Shown: in pieces, positions 8,470 through 16,966 of the stretch
How positions within the stretch are numbered: the first letter of the stretch is position 1
How the letters are laid out: each line of letters opens with the position of its first letter
Origin: Acidobacteriales bacterium 59-55
Lineage (GTDB): Bacteria; Acidobacteriota; Terriglobia; Terriglobales; Acidobacteriaceae
Assembly: GCA_001897435.1 (NCBI GenBank)
Contig: MKSV01000004.1
Coordinates: 186,001-250,000 of the forward strand
Length of the DNA stretch: 64,000 bases
Direction of reading: 5' to 3'
The notes under the pieces: generated by a model
Seen by the model: only the letters and a program-made list of their open reading frames with translations
Told to the model about the DNA's origin: nothing
Databases searched by the model: none
Translations under genes and position numbers: made by a program

Positions 8470-9648
8470 TCATAGCGTCTCCTCCAGGGGCAGTTTAGCG
8501 TGGTGTACTGTGCCAGTGCACGATGTCATCCAGAAGTGCGCTCCGTTGGGAATTCCGAGATCAGCCAAGGTGCTTTTTGCCGGGAAGCTGTTTCTATCGA
8601 TTCGATTTATCCAATGCGGCCTTCGTTGTTCACCACAGTGCGGGCACGCCAAGTCAGAATCCTCTATCTTCCACGCTGGCCGCGCAACCTCTTCTCTTCC
8701 GCATGTCGGACACTCTAACGCTTCGGCTATGTCCCAGTCGACCTCCAGGCTTTGCATTTCGTTCCGCGCCAGGAGATCGGTCAGGGTCATTTGCCTTGAA
8801 GTAGCAGAAAGGCCTATTGCGGGAGCAGTTCCCCAATGAGCCATACATTCTCTGTTTCTCTTTAAATGAAGAACGGACATCTCATAGGGGCTGACGCGGA
8901 GGGACAGTTGTTCTCCGCCAGCCATCCGCGGCCATGGTTGCGACTGTGTGGGTGCCTGTAGAAGTGCGATGGCTTCCTGAACCTGTAACGCCGCGGTCAA
9001 CGACGCCAGGATGGCCGTTGTAGCAATCGGCATTTTCGTTCTGCGCGGACTCGGCAACAGGCAGGAGTTGCGTTCATACATACGCTGCCACATGGAAGTG
9101 GTGATGGTGCATTCATAGCAGGCACTCTCGTCTGGATAGAAAAGACTTACCTGCCCGCAAAATTCGTCGATGCCCCCATTGATCCAGGGAACAGCGGCCA
9201 TCCTGCAGAGTCGGTTCAGCTTGTACCGGGCTGCAATATTGTCCAGGCACCCTATAACAACATCGAATGCTTCCAGAAATCCAGCACCAACCTGTGTGAC
9301 GATATCTGCAATGAGCAATTTTGTCTTGACCGATGGGTTGAGTTCTCTAATGCATTTTGCGGCGACCTCAGCTTTGAGTTTGCCTATATCTCCCTCTCGG
9401 AAGAAAACGCAGCGAGCCAGATTGCTCGACTCAACCACATCGAAGTCGATGAGGCCAATTTCTCCGATTCCAAGGAGCGCCAGGTTTTTGAGAACTTCAT
9501 TTCCAAGCGCACCGCAGCCTGCAACAAGTACGCGTGCCTCTGACAATCGCTTCTGCGACCAGCCGGGAATCGCTTCATGGCGGCTGAAGCGTCCTTCAGG
9601 CTGATGATCGACGAAGTCAGACGCGGATCTTGTCCGAGAGCTTTGCAT
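8470..9648 (-). CDS. E1-like activating enzyme (ThiF/MoeB/UBA fold) with C-terminal zinc ribbon
   Basis: The enzyme should adenylate the C-terminal Gly of the ubiquitin-like protein and form a thioester with it. Numbered from an upstream ATG at 9687 (405 residues), it shows the nucleotide loop VAGCGALG (Gly57-Gly62), the acidic Mg/ATP motif DFDVVESSNLAR (81-92), DNIAARYKLN (149-158), a CYEC pair (190/193) and Cys209 in NSCLLPSPR as candidate catalytic Cys. The C-terminal part adds CPTC (326-329) and CPHC (348-351), a probable zinc ribbon, then a tail containing STLADLGIPNGAHFW that may be the E2-binding region. I prefer the internal ATG at 9648, which keeps the whole ThiF domain and shortens the overlap with the J-domain gene. 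ThiF family membership is certain; the E1 role comes from the neighbours. Confidence 0.9.
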   Translation of the reverse strand: MQSSRTRSASDFVDHQPEGRFSRHEAIPGWSQKRLSEARVLVAGCGALGNEVLKNLALLGIGEIGLIDFDVVESSNLARCVFFREGDIGKLKAEVAAKCIRELNPSVKTKLLIADIVTQVGAGFLEAFDVVIGCLDNIAARYKLNRLCRMAAVPWINGGIDEFCGQVSLFYPDESACYECTITTSMWQRMYERNSCLLPSPRRTKMPIATTAILASLTAALQVQEAIALLQAPTQSQPWPRMAGGEQLSLRVSPYEMSVLHLKRNRECMAHWGTAPAIGLSATSRQMTLTDLLARNEMQSLEVDWDIAEALECPTCGREEVARPAWKIEDSDLACPHCGEQRRPHWINRIDRNSFPAKSTLADLGIPNGAHFWMTSCTGTVHHAKLPLEETL

Positions 9649-9922
9649 CGTGAATGGCTCGTCGCTGGGGATATCGAAGAAGCGCATAGGCCGCGTTGAG
9701 TTCCTTCATACGCGCCTCGGCGGCGTGCCTCAGGTCGCTGGGTTGATGGTCTGGATGTAAGCGCGCCGCGAGTTTCCAGTAGGCTCGCTTAATCTCGTCT
9801 CTGGTTGCAGTGGGCTTTATCCCAAGATGCTGATAACAGTCTGGATTACCATCCAGTTCGGTCCATTCGATCTGGCAGGACGACTCAGTAGAACCTTCCT
9901 CTGATTCATGCCACTGGATCAC
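9617..9922 (-). CDS. Small J-domain (DnaJ-like) protein, first gene of the ubiquitin-like operon
   Basis: The 101-residue product is little more than a J domain: [32 protein letters not shown], with the Hsp70-stimulating HPD at residues 56-58, then helix III/IV. It lacks the G/F region, zinc fingers and C-terminal substrate domains of true DnaJ. It has a GTG start at 9922 with AGGGAGG 8 bases upstream, the best ribosome site in the cassette, so it marks the 5' end of the operon. Its 3' end overlaps the E1 start (32 bases from the ATG at 9648). A role delivering Hsp70 or targets to the conjugation machinery is inference. Confidence 0.85.
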   Translation of the reverse strand: MIQWHESEEGSTESSCQIEWTELDGNPDCYQHLGIKPTATRDEIKRAYWKLAARLHPDHQPSDLRHAAEARMKELNAAYALLRYPQRRAIHDAKLSDKIRV

Positions 9923-10071
9923 AATCGCTCCTCCCTGATCTCCTTGCTTCAGTAGTATCGAATCAAACGAATCTTCCTGAAAGTACCGTTATAGGTACGG
10001 TGGAACCTAAGAGTCTGAGGAGCGATTATTCCAATAGAGATAGCCTTCGCATTCGATCCCGGCTGCTGCGC

Positions 10072-10212
10072 GAGTTTGCCGGGCGCAAGGGACAGCCGGC
10101 TGCGGTCTGCATCGATAGCCGGCCGCTGCAATCGACGCCCGAGAGAGGAACTCGCGTTGGTTACGACGGTGCCAAGCGGAGGAAGGGCTCGCAGGTTCAC
10201 ATTGCGGTCGTG
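10072..10212 (+). pseudogene. Fragment of an IS5-family DDE transposase
   Basis: The plus-strand frame here encodes [20 protein letters not shown] followed by [14 protein letters not shown]. This matches the conserved middle of IS5-family transposases ([31 protein letters not shown]). Nothing recognisable as transposase remains on either side, and no inverted repeats are visible, so this is a short remnant. It lies between the ubiquitin-like operon promoter and tRNA-Asp and marks the boundary of a region that has taken insertions. Confidence 0.7.
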
Positions 10213-10582
10213 AAGTTAAAAAAGGGAGTTCACTCCATTGGTTGCTAAACCCTGCTTTGGAGAGCCTGAAACGCGCATGCTCGTAGCTCTCTGGGGCGCG
10301 GGCCACTTGAATGTGCTGGCGTCGGAGCCATCAGTCAATAAAGATTAAGCGTGATCCGAGAAGTGAAGATTTTGGCCTATTTTAAGAGGACGAGATTGCC
10401 CCCAAATCCAGACATCGTTCTGATAGACTTGTTTCTGTCAGTGCGGCGGTGGTACTGGAACCCATTCGGGGGCCAGAACGGATTCCGAGGCACGAGATGA
10501 TAGAACAGAGGAAGAATAGTGAAAGCTGAGAGTCCTCTGATTCTTCTATGTAACAAAAGCCTAAGTTGTTGAAAACAACCTA
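10213..10582. other. Non-coding stretch between IS5 remnant and tRNA-Asp
   Basis: No open frame with coding character is seen on either strand. The part near 10441-10490 has a vaguely 5S-rRNA-like wording but lacks the conserved opposite strand, so I leave it unannotated. The last about 80 bases should hold the tRNA-Asp promoter. Confidence 0.4.
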
Positions 10583-10659
<77 letters not shown>

Positions 10660-10692
10660 TACATTCTAAAAGACTTAGAAGCGTATGGCGAC

Positions 10693-11590
10693 CTAAGTGA
10701 CAAGCAAATCCGGGTCCGATAAAGGCCGCTTCATGAGGTTGTCCGGCCAGTACGGCTGTTTCCCCTTCATGGTTTCGCTGGCAAAGATGTAATCGTCGTT
10801 GGTCGCGTAAGCACTTTGCCTCTGCCAACGCGGCAGATCGTCAGCCATATAGCTGTCGAGCGGAACCGGCTTGGCAGATGCCTCTGTCTTGCAGTCGCCG
10901 ACAATCTGATGCCAGATGGAACGGGTCATCTGAAGCTCAAGATTGTTGAAGTCCACATCCCTCCACCGAAGTGCCAGGAGTTCGCTCACGCGAAGCCCTG
11001 TACCTGCATCGAGCAACGCCAGCGTCCGCTCCCGGACGCTCAACTTGCTCAACAGCAATTGGAGTTCATGGAGTTCCAGAACATCAGGAATACGTTCCCG
11101 CTTCGCGCTCTGACGGACGAGCTTGATCGGGTTTCGATCAAGCCACTCTTTGTTCCTTTCGCCCGCTTCATGCCGCCAAGCCACTCTTCGACTGCGACCG
11201 GCTTTACTTGATCCAAACGGCTGCTTCCCCAGCGAGGAAGTATCCAGCTTCTCAAGTAGCATTCATACGCGGCTCGCGTCGAGAACGCCTTGCGACCCTG
11301 ATGCTCACCTGCCAATTCTTTCAAGCGATAGTGAGCGACTAGTTCGCTGACTGTTCTAGGCCCGCCTTCCGCGTCGGGGCTTCCTGTTTTGCGTCGATGC
11401 GCAACGCTTGAGCTGCTTTGAGAGCCGATGTTTCGTTGGCAAGAGTTGCGACTGTACCGACGATAGCCTTGCGGTATTTGCTCGTTCCGTCAGTTCCGGT
11501 CTCGTACCATCGGTAAATCCAAACATCCGATCCGCTGAGCCGCTTTTCGCGCTGCACGCTTCCTTGTTGATACCGTGTCCGCCTTGACAT
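10693..11590 (-). pseudogene. Tyrosine recombinase (integrase) pseudogene at tRNA-Asp, several frameshifts, catalytic end lost
   Basis: Three minus-strand fragments together give most of a phage-type integrase. The N-terminal arm-binding domain starts at the ATG at 11590 (behind GAGGAG) with RTRYQQGSVQREKR and stops near 11339. The core-binding domain continues in another frame with ELVAHYRLKELAGEHQGRK to VAVEEWL. The catalytic domain continues in a third frame with WLDRNPIKLVRQSAKRERIP and TGLRVSELLALRW, which holds the first catalytic Arg. A segment of about 25 residues is missing between the second and third parts. The frame ends at 10693 before the HxxR and nucleophilic Tyr motifs. It is therefore inactive. 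The element that used tRNA-Asp as attachment site has decayed. Confidence 0.85.
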
Positions 11591-11779
11591 GAATACTCCT
11601 CGTGAAGGCGCCACGGATGGCTTCTTTCAGCCTACCGCGACGTGGGGCAGAGGTCGAGCGAGCGCTCCCGCCGCGTTCCAGATGGAAGCCTGCGAGACGA
11701 TTTGTGTGTTCGGATCCTTTGACGGAAGAGAATTCGGTCACGAAAAGGATCGAGGAAAGGAGACTTTAGGGAGCGATGC

Positions 11780-12088
11780 TCAACTGGCCCTTTGCTGCCG
11801 ATCGAGCCAGGCATTCAGGTCGGATGCGCGGAAACGCCACATTTTTCCTACCTGGGAACCGTGAATTTCCCCGCGTCGAGCCAACTTCTGAAGGGTCTTG
11901 TGATGAATGTCCAAGAGCTGCGCGGCCTGATGACTGTTGAGAAGAGGTTCAAAATCAGGAATGCCGAATGAATAATTGTCGACTGAGCTACCCGTTGCGA
12001 CGACACCGTGTTCCGATGACTGCGTGCCGACTTCGGCCTTTGAGGCCGACCGATAAATGGCAGCATCGACTCTCCTCTCGAACCCCAA
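11780..12088 (-). CDS. Excisionase-like MerR/AlpA-type DNA-binding protein
   Basis: The C-terminal half (about residues 48-100) is a winged helix of the excisionase/AlpA class: LLNSHQAAQLLDIHHKTLQK, then LARRGEIHGSQVGKMWRFRASDLNAWLDRQ. Such proteins bind att sites or promoters of integrated elements and are often encoded just upstream of the integrase, as here (190 bases before the integrase ATG, same strand). The N-terminal 45 residues have no recognisable domain and the true start may be internal. The domain appears intact, but with a dead integrase downstream it is probably an orphan. Confidence 0.7.
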   Translation of the reverse strand: MGFERRVDAAIYRSASKAEVGTQSSEHGVVATGSSVDNYSFGIPDFEPLLNSHQAAQLLDIHHKTLQKLARRGEIHGSQVGKMWRFRASDLNAWLDRQQRAS

Positions 12089-12391
12089 CCGGCACCGAGC
12101 TTGCAGCGAGACAGCTCATCCAGAGTGCGAATAGAAACACGGTGGAGAGCAACGAACTCAAGAGCAACAACAAAAGCAAAAGCTCTATGAAGGAAAAGCG
12201 AAGAACAAATCCTTGGCATCAGTGACCTGCTCATAGAATGTCGGCTTGTGGGAAATGATGGGGAAAACTTGATCACATCCGAGAACGGCGTTTGCCGGGA
12301 CTGATCGTGGTCTGCCTTGGTCGTCTTTGGGTCCGTGATCTCCCGTTCCTTCGCTTCAAAATCTTCTGCAATTCCGGCACGACCCCGGTCT
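12089..12391. other. Gap with one copy of a degenerate direct repeat; no gene seen
   Basis: No credible coding frame. It contains the left copy of a repeat whose other copy lies at 14282-14337, beyond the AraC/SDR pair. Confidence 0.5.
12240..12296 (+). repeat. Degenerate direct repeat, left copy
   Basis: This stretch and 14282-14337 align over 57 columns with about 43 identities and one indel. They share the blocks GTCGGCTTG, ACTTGATCACAT and CGAGAA. The two copies bracket the AraC regulator and SDR genes. Confidence 0.55.
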
Positions 12392-13348
12392 TCAAATACC
12401 GCGTTTGAGATATTCACCAGGGTTGGCTCCGACAACTCGCTTGAAGGCCTTACTGAACGCAGCGTCGGACTCGTAACCGACCGACCGGGCGACGTCGATG
12501 AGTTTCTTGTCACGCTGTTCGAGTAACTGCATCGCCTTCTGCATCCGCCACTCGGTTACATATTCGAGCGGTGTTTGTCCGAGCAGCTCTTTAAAACGCG
12601 CAGCGAATGCGGAGCGAGACATGCCGGCCGCTGCGGCCAGGGATTCGACCGTCCAGGGCGTCTTCACGCTCTCGTGAATAGCGCTCAGGGCAGTGCCCAT
12701 TTGAGAATCGAAGATCGCGCGAAGCCATCCTTTGTTGCGCTCCGGTCCCGACGCGATATGCGCCCGGAGCGTCTGGATAAACAGAACCTCGCCCAGCCGG
12801 GTCGCGACGACTTCCGATCCCGGCGCCTGTTCTGCCATCTCCGACGCCAGCGCCTGCATGGTGGTGTGAAGTGCAAGCGTGTGGGCCTGATCGGCCTTGA
12901 TCAGAATGAAGCTCGGCAATAACTGTGTGATCGGCTTCAGGCTGGCGCGATTGAAACTCAGGGACCCGCAGACGATTGTCGTAGGCGCGCCGCCGCCGCC
13001 GTAATGAGCGACATTGCTGCCGTCCCTGGCCGCGACCTCGCGGAAACTCTTCTTCGGACGGGTTCGCAGGCTGTCGCGCAAGACAAACGCAGTCCCCCGG
13101 GCCAGCAAAATGCAATCGCCACCGGTGAGGGGAATCGGCTCCGGAATCCCTTCCACACTCAACCAGCAGTTGCCGCGCGAGAGCATGGCGAAGTGCGCCA
13201 GATCGGTAGGTGAAATCTTTTTGCCGGAAGCCGTGACTTCTTCGGTCCGGCCCTCCTGTATCAGGCCCCACGGAGCGGTGGCTTCGAGCCTGTGCTGACC
13301 GAAGGCGGTTACGTGCATCGTTCTGAAGATGTCTGTTATCGGGTCCAA
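12392..13348 (-). CDS. AraC-family transcriptional regulator with N-terminal cupin domain
   Basis: A 318-residue regulator with an N-terminal cupin-type ligand domain (about residues 20-195) and a C-terminal pair of helix-turn-helices (about 215-315). The second carries the AraC signature VARSVGYESDAAFSKAFKRVVGANPGEYL, read here in two blocks around residues 285-313. The start is a TTG at 13348 with GGAGG 5 bases upstream; no better ATG covers the cupin domain. It is divergent from an SDR gene, so the 133 bases between them likely hold both promoters, and the SDR is the likeliest target. The ligand is unknown. Confidence 0.88.
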   Translation of the reverse strand: MDPITDIFRTMHVTAFGQHRLEATAPWGLIQEGRTEEVTASGKKISPTDLAHFAMLSRGNCWLSVEGIPEPIPLTGGDCILLARGTAFVLRDSLRTRPKKSFREVAARDGSNVAHYGGGGAPTTIVCGSLSFNRASLKPITQLLPSFILIKADQAHTLALHTTMQALASEMAEQAPGSEVVATRLGEVLFIQTLRAHIASGPERNKGWLRAIFDSQMGTALSAIHESVKTPWTVESLAAAAGMSRSAFAARFKELLGQTPLEYVTEWRMQKAMQLLEQRDKKLIDVARSVGYESDAAFSKAFKRVVGANPGEYLKRGI

Positions 13349-13481
13349 CCTGACCTCCTCACCTTGGACGAATAGACAAAATATTAGGACTTATGAGCAG
13401 TTCTCGTCCACCGCCAAGGAAATCTACTCTCCTGTAGTCAATGCTACACATCTTGTTACACGTGGATTGAAGGGAGCAATT

Positions 13482-14216
13482 ATGGGAAAGCTTGAAGGTA
13501 AGGTTGCAGTCATCACGGGAGGATCTAGCGGTATGGCGCTGGCCAGCGCCAGGAAGTTCGTTGAAGAAGGCGCCTACGTTTTCATCACGGGCCGGAGGCA
13601 GGAGCAGCTCGATGAGGCCGTCAAGCTGATTGGCCGGAACGTGACCGGCGTGCGCGGCGACGCGGCCAATCTCGACGACCTCGACCGCCTGTTCGAGACG
13701 GTCAAACGCGAAAAGGGCAAGATCGACGTCCTGTACGCGAGCGCCGGCACGGGCAATGCCGCCATGCTGGGCGATATTACCGAGCAGCACTTCGATGCCG
13801 AGTTTGGCCTGAATACGCGCGGAACGCTGTTTACGGTTCAGAAGGCGTTGCCGCTGTTCAACGATGGCGGATCGATCTTCATGACCGGATCCGTTGCTTC
13901 GGTAAAGGGCTTTCCCGGTTTCGGCGTGTATGCGGCGAGCAAGGCGGCGTTGCGCTCCTTCGCACGCACGTGGCTCAACGAACTGAAGGGCAGAAATATC
14001 CGGGTGAACGTGCTGAGCCCGGGGCCGATCGCCACACCGATGCAGGAAGAAGTTCTCACCAAGGAAGCGAAGGAGATGTTCGAATCGCTCATTCCACGGG
14101 GAAAGATGGGTCAATCTGAGGAAATCGCGACGGCCGCGCTGTTTCTTGCTTCAGACGACTCAAACTTCGTGAATGGGGTGGACCTGGCTGTCGACGGCGG
14201 CTTTTCGGCCATCTGA
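13482..14216 (+). CDS. Short-chain dehydrogenase/reductase (SDR)
   Basis: A 244-residue classical SDR. The ATG at 13482 follows AGGGAG and gives the usual start GKLEGKVAVITGG. The catalytic motif is YAASK, with the partner Ser in FMTGSVAS. The cofactor loop reads TGGSSGMALA instead of the usual TGxxxGIG, so the third glycine is Ala. The C-terminus DGGFSAI is typical. It is divergent from the AraC regulator and bracketed by a degenerate repeat. The substrate cannot be told from sequence. Confidence 0.9.
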   Translation: MGKLEGKVAVITGGSSGMALASARKFVEEGAYVFITGRRQEQLDEAVKLIGRNVTGVRGDAANLDDLDRLFETVKREKGKIDVLYASAGTGNAAMLGDITEQHFDAEFGLNTRGTLFTVQKALPLFNDGGSIFMTGSVASVKGFPGFGVYAASKAALRSFARTWLNELKGRNIRVNVLSPGPIATPMQEEVLTKEAKEMFESLIPRGKMGQSEEIATAALFLASDDSNFVNGVDLAVDGGFSAI

Positions 14217-14281
14217 GTCGGCGGATCTCGGTGAGTGCACGTTCGCCGGAGCACTCACCGAGATCCGATAGATAACCAAAA

Positions 14282-14337
14282 GTCGGCTTGCGAGAAAGGA
14301 TGCGAGGACTTGATCACATTCGAGAAGCACGTTGTCC
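14282..14337 (+). repeat. Degenerate direct repeat, right copy
   Basis: Partner of the copy at 12240-12296. It lies 66 bases after the SDR stop and contains the same blocks GTCGGCTTG, ACTTGATCACAT and CGAGAA. Confidence 0.55.
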
Positions 14338-14398
14338 TGAAGTCATTCACCGGGACGAATGCGACCCTCATGCCCGTCGACAACCACGCGCTACTTAA

Positions 14399-15235
14399 TC
14401 ACGCAACAACCGGATTGGGGCGTGATCTGGCAACATCCCCTGCAAGATCGATTCGTCTTCGATCTGCGCGGCTTGCGAGAAAGCCGGCGAAGATCAGGCA
14501 TGCTCCTATCGCGACCAGATTGTAGACGGCGGCGGCCCATGCCCCCTGATCGTGCAGCCGGGTAAAGATAGGAGGAATTTCTACGAGAAATTCAAACAGC
14601 AACAGCATCAATGCCAGAAGCCGGGCGGCCAGAATGTCCTTGATGCCGGAGCAGATGGCGCATCCCGCCAGGATAAAGGCGACGCCGGCGAGAGCAGCCC
14701 AGAAGTGTCCTTGTCCAAATCGTATCCAGTGAGGGACGAAGGTTGCGAAGATGCGAATGCTGGTGAGGTGGAACAGGCCGAAGACGATAGGAGGCAGCCC
14801 CAGCATCCAACGTGCCGCGATCACTGCTCTTTTTTGCGAGCGGAGATCCCGCGAGGCGGTAGACGCATAAACGATCAGGGCCGGAGAGGCCAGCAATACT
14901 TGTGCCCCGAGCCCGAAGGTCACGCCGATCAAAACGCTCATTCGCGAGCCAAGTGCATGAATACCGCTGTAGTACCGTGGCAGCCAAAGTGCCGCAAAGA
15001 TCAAGTAGATGATGGCGGATGCCGCAGCGCCGATGCTTGCGCTGCGTCGCCATAAAATGGCAAGCCCCGCTGCAACCAGCCAGACGCCCGCGACGTAGGC
15101 CAGGATGTGCTGACCGGGAAGGTTCTTGCCCAGAGACTGGATGGGCTGATGCGAGGCGTCGAATGCGCCCCAGGCAATATCGAGAATGCCGGCGAGAACT
15201 GTGCCTACGCCATAGAACCAAACTCCAACTTTCAT
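14399..15235 (-). CDS. Polytopic membrane protein, DoxX-like
   Basis: The 278-residue product has about eight hydrophobic segments arranged as two similar four-helix halves (first half about residues 1-130, second about 140-260), a layout seen in duplicated DoxX-like proteins. There are no metal or heme motifs. The ATG at 15235 follows GGGAG by 8 bases. It is divergent from the MocR-type regulator at 15378, which is the likeliest controller. Function unknown; the DoxX label reflects topology more than motif identity. Confidence 0.65.
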   Translation of the reverse strand: MKVGVWFYGVGTVLAGILDIAWGAFDASHQPIQSLGKNLPGQHILAYVAGVWLVAAGLAILWRRSASIGAAASAIIYLIFAALWLPRYYSGIHALGSRMSVLIGVTFGLGAQVLLASPALIVYASTASRDLRSQKRAVIAARWMLGLPPIVFGLFHLTSIRIFATFVPHWIRFGQGHFWAALAGVAFILAGCAICSGIKDILAARLLALMLLLFEFLVEIPPIFTRLHDQGAWAAAVYNLVAIGACLIFAGFLASRADRRRIDLAGDVARSRPNPVVA

Positions 15236-15377
15236 CGGTCGATCTCCCCATGAGTCTTTGAGTGAGAGGCGCGGGCGCGACGGCGACCGATGCGTCTCTC
15301 GTCTTCAGAGCTGATACTATGGCGGCATTGGCACATAAAACAGAGCCATTTTCGTAAAATCTATTGGACCATTTGAG

Positions 15378-16832
15378 ATGCCCAAAGCCATTAGCTCGTT
15401 CGAACTTACCCTGAAGAGCCGGTCGCGCCATCAGACACTGACCTATTGGCTGTACGGCGAGCTGCGCTCTGCGATTCTTGAGGGCCGGCTCGCGCCGGGC
15501 ACCCGGCTGCCGGCGTCTAGAGATTTTGCCGGCCAGTATGGACTCTCGCGCGGCACGGTGGTCAGCGTTCTGGAGCGCTTGCAGTCCGAAGGCTATGTCA
15601 GCTCCCGCGTGGGGTTCGGCACGTGGATCAACCGGGTGGAGGCGCCCCGGCCCGCCCGCCGGGCAACCGCGACACCGGCATATATTCGTCGCGTGCTTTC
15701 GACGTATAAGCGGCCACAGTCCTGGATTGACACGGCCTTTGTTGGGGGACCCCGCCCCTTTCGGATCGGGGACCCGGCGGTCCATGAATTCCCGTCCGAG
15801 GTTTGGGGGCGTCTTGCCGCAGACCGGGGCCGTCATTTCAAGTCGTGGGTCAAGCAGGGGGGTGATCGTCGCGGCTATCGGCCACTGCGCGATGCCATCG
15901 CCGAGTATTTGCGTACGTCGCGTGGAGTGCGATGCAGTGCCGAACAGGTCGTCGTGGTTTCGGGAATACAGCAGGCGCTCGATCTGCTGGCGCGGCTGCT
16001 GTTGAAGAAGGGCGATCCGATATGGATGGAGGACCCTGGATACTTCGGGGCCAGAATTGCGTTCGAGAATGCCGGAGCCCGGACGATCGCTGTGCCGGTG
16101 AATGAGGAAGGGCTGTCTGTCTCTGCCGGAATGAGGCTCTGTCCGGATGCCAGAGGTGCCTACGTCACGCCGGCCCACCAGTTTCCGCTGGGGGTGATGA
16201 TGTCGCTGGAGCGGCGGATGGCGCTTCTTCGCTGGGCCGCACGCGCCGGGGCCTTTGTGGTCGAAGACGACTATGACAGCGAATACAGGTTTGAAGGGCC
16301 GCCTGTGCCTGCGCTGCAAAGCCTCGACCGGCACGCAAGCGTTATCTTCATCGGATCATTCAGCAAGACGCTGTTCCCATCGTTACGCGTCGGCTATGTG
16401 GTATTGCCGGAGCCGCTGATCGATCTCTTCGTGGGTTTTCGCTACCGTGCCGACCTGCGAAATTCATCGTTCGACCAGGCGGTGCTCTGCGACTTCATCA
16501 CAGAGGGGCACCTGGCGCGTCATCTGCGGAGGATGCGAAACCTGTATGCGGAGCGCCTCGCAACGCTGATGGATGGAGCCAGGCAACATCTGGGCGGGAT
16601 GCTTGAGATCTCGAACGTCAGGGCAGGCCTTTATACGATAGGGTACCTCACCAACGGAATGAGTTCACGACAGGCAGAAAAATTGGCTGCGGCCCAGGGT
16701 ATTGAGGTTCTTGGCGTCGATCGATGCACTCTGAGGCGTCCTGATCCGAATGCGTTGGTCCTAGGCTTTGGCGGATTCGACGACCTTGCAATACGGCAAG
16801 GCCTCATTCGACTTGCAAAGGCATTGAGTTAG
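15378..16832 (+). CDS. MocR/PdxR-type regulator (GntR DNA-binding domain fused to aminotransferase-like domain)
   Basis: A 484-residue fusion. An N-terminal GntR winged helix (about residues 10-85) contains SRDFAGQYGLSRGTVVSVLE and ERLQSEGYVSSRVGFGTW. It is followed by a class I aminotransferase-like domain (about 120-484) with the PLP lysine in GSFSKTLFPSLRVGY and VEDDYDSEYRF. MocR regulators sense PLP or amino compounds and commonly act on a divergent neighbour, here the membrane protein at 14399-15235. Length matches the family (450-500). Confidence 0.92.
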   Translation: MPKAISSFELTLKSRSRHQTLTYWLYGELRSAILEGRLAPGTRLPASRDFAGQYGLSRGTVVSVLERLQSEGYVSSRVGFGTWINRVEAPRPARRATATPAYIRRVLSTYKRPQSWIDTAFVGGPRPFRIGDPAVHEFPSEVWGRLAADRGRHFKSWVKQGGDRRGYRPLRDAIAEYLRTSRGVRCSAEQVVVVSGIQQALDLLARLLLKKGDPIWMEDPGYFGARIAFENAGARTIAVPVNEEGLSVSAGMRLCPDARGAYVTPAHQFPLGVMMSLERRMALLRWAARAGAFVVEDDYDSEYRFEGPPVPALQSLDRHASVIFIGSFSKTLFPSLRVGYVVLPEPLIDLFVGFRYRADLRNSSFDQAVLCDFITEGHLARHLRRMRNLYAERLATLMDGARQHLGGMLEISNVRAGLYTIGYLTNGMSSRQAEKLAAAQGIEVLGVDRCTLRRPDPNALVLGFGGFDDLAIRQGLIRLAKALS

Positions 16833-16924
16833 CCAGACCACAGGATGGACCCCGTTCTCTCAACAAATGAGAAGTCGCCGAGTCACTCATCGACACCGGA
16901 TTAGTACCGATATGTCGGCATATA

Positions 16925-16955
16925 GGAAGTGACCGGAGCGGGACAGGCCACTTCC
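16925..16955. terminator. Hairpin between MocR gene and the convergent small secreted-protein gene
   Basis: GGAAGTG at 16925-16931 pairs with CACTTCC at 16949-16955. There is no T-run, so it may be a weak bidirectional terminator between two convergent genes. Confidence 0.4.
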
Positions 16956-16966
16956 GTTATCGGCGC

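Noticed and set aside
6658..9922. Assignment of the cassette to Bil or CBASS antiphage systems
   Set aside because: No cGAS/DncV-like nucleotidyltransferase or effector is present, and the extra J-domain and RING-like proteins differ from the four-gene Bil layout; kept as a separate cassette.
10441..10495. Possible 5S rRNA remnant (GGCGGTGGTACTGGAACCC) upstream of tRNA-Asp
   Set aside because: The opposite strand of loop E (GAGAGTA-like) and the terminal helix are missing; the match is too short.
11848..12513. 221-codon minus-strand frame across the AraC 3' end and the gap
   Set aside because: Ser/Arg-rich, overlaps the well-supported AraC and excisionase-like genes in another frame.
14592..16334. 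Long minus-strand open frame (580 codons) opposite the MocR gene
   Set aside because: Arg/Pro/His-rich translation without domain features; it is the mirror of a GC-rich gene on the plus strand.
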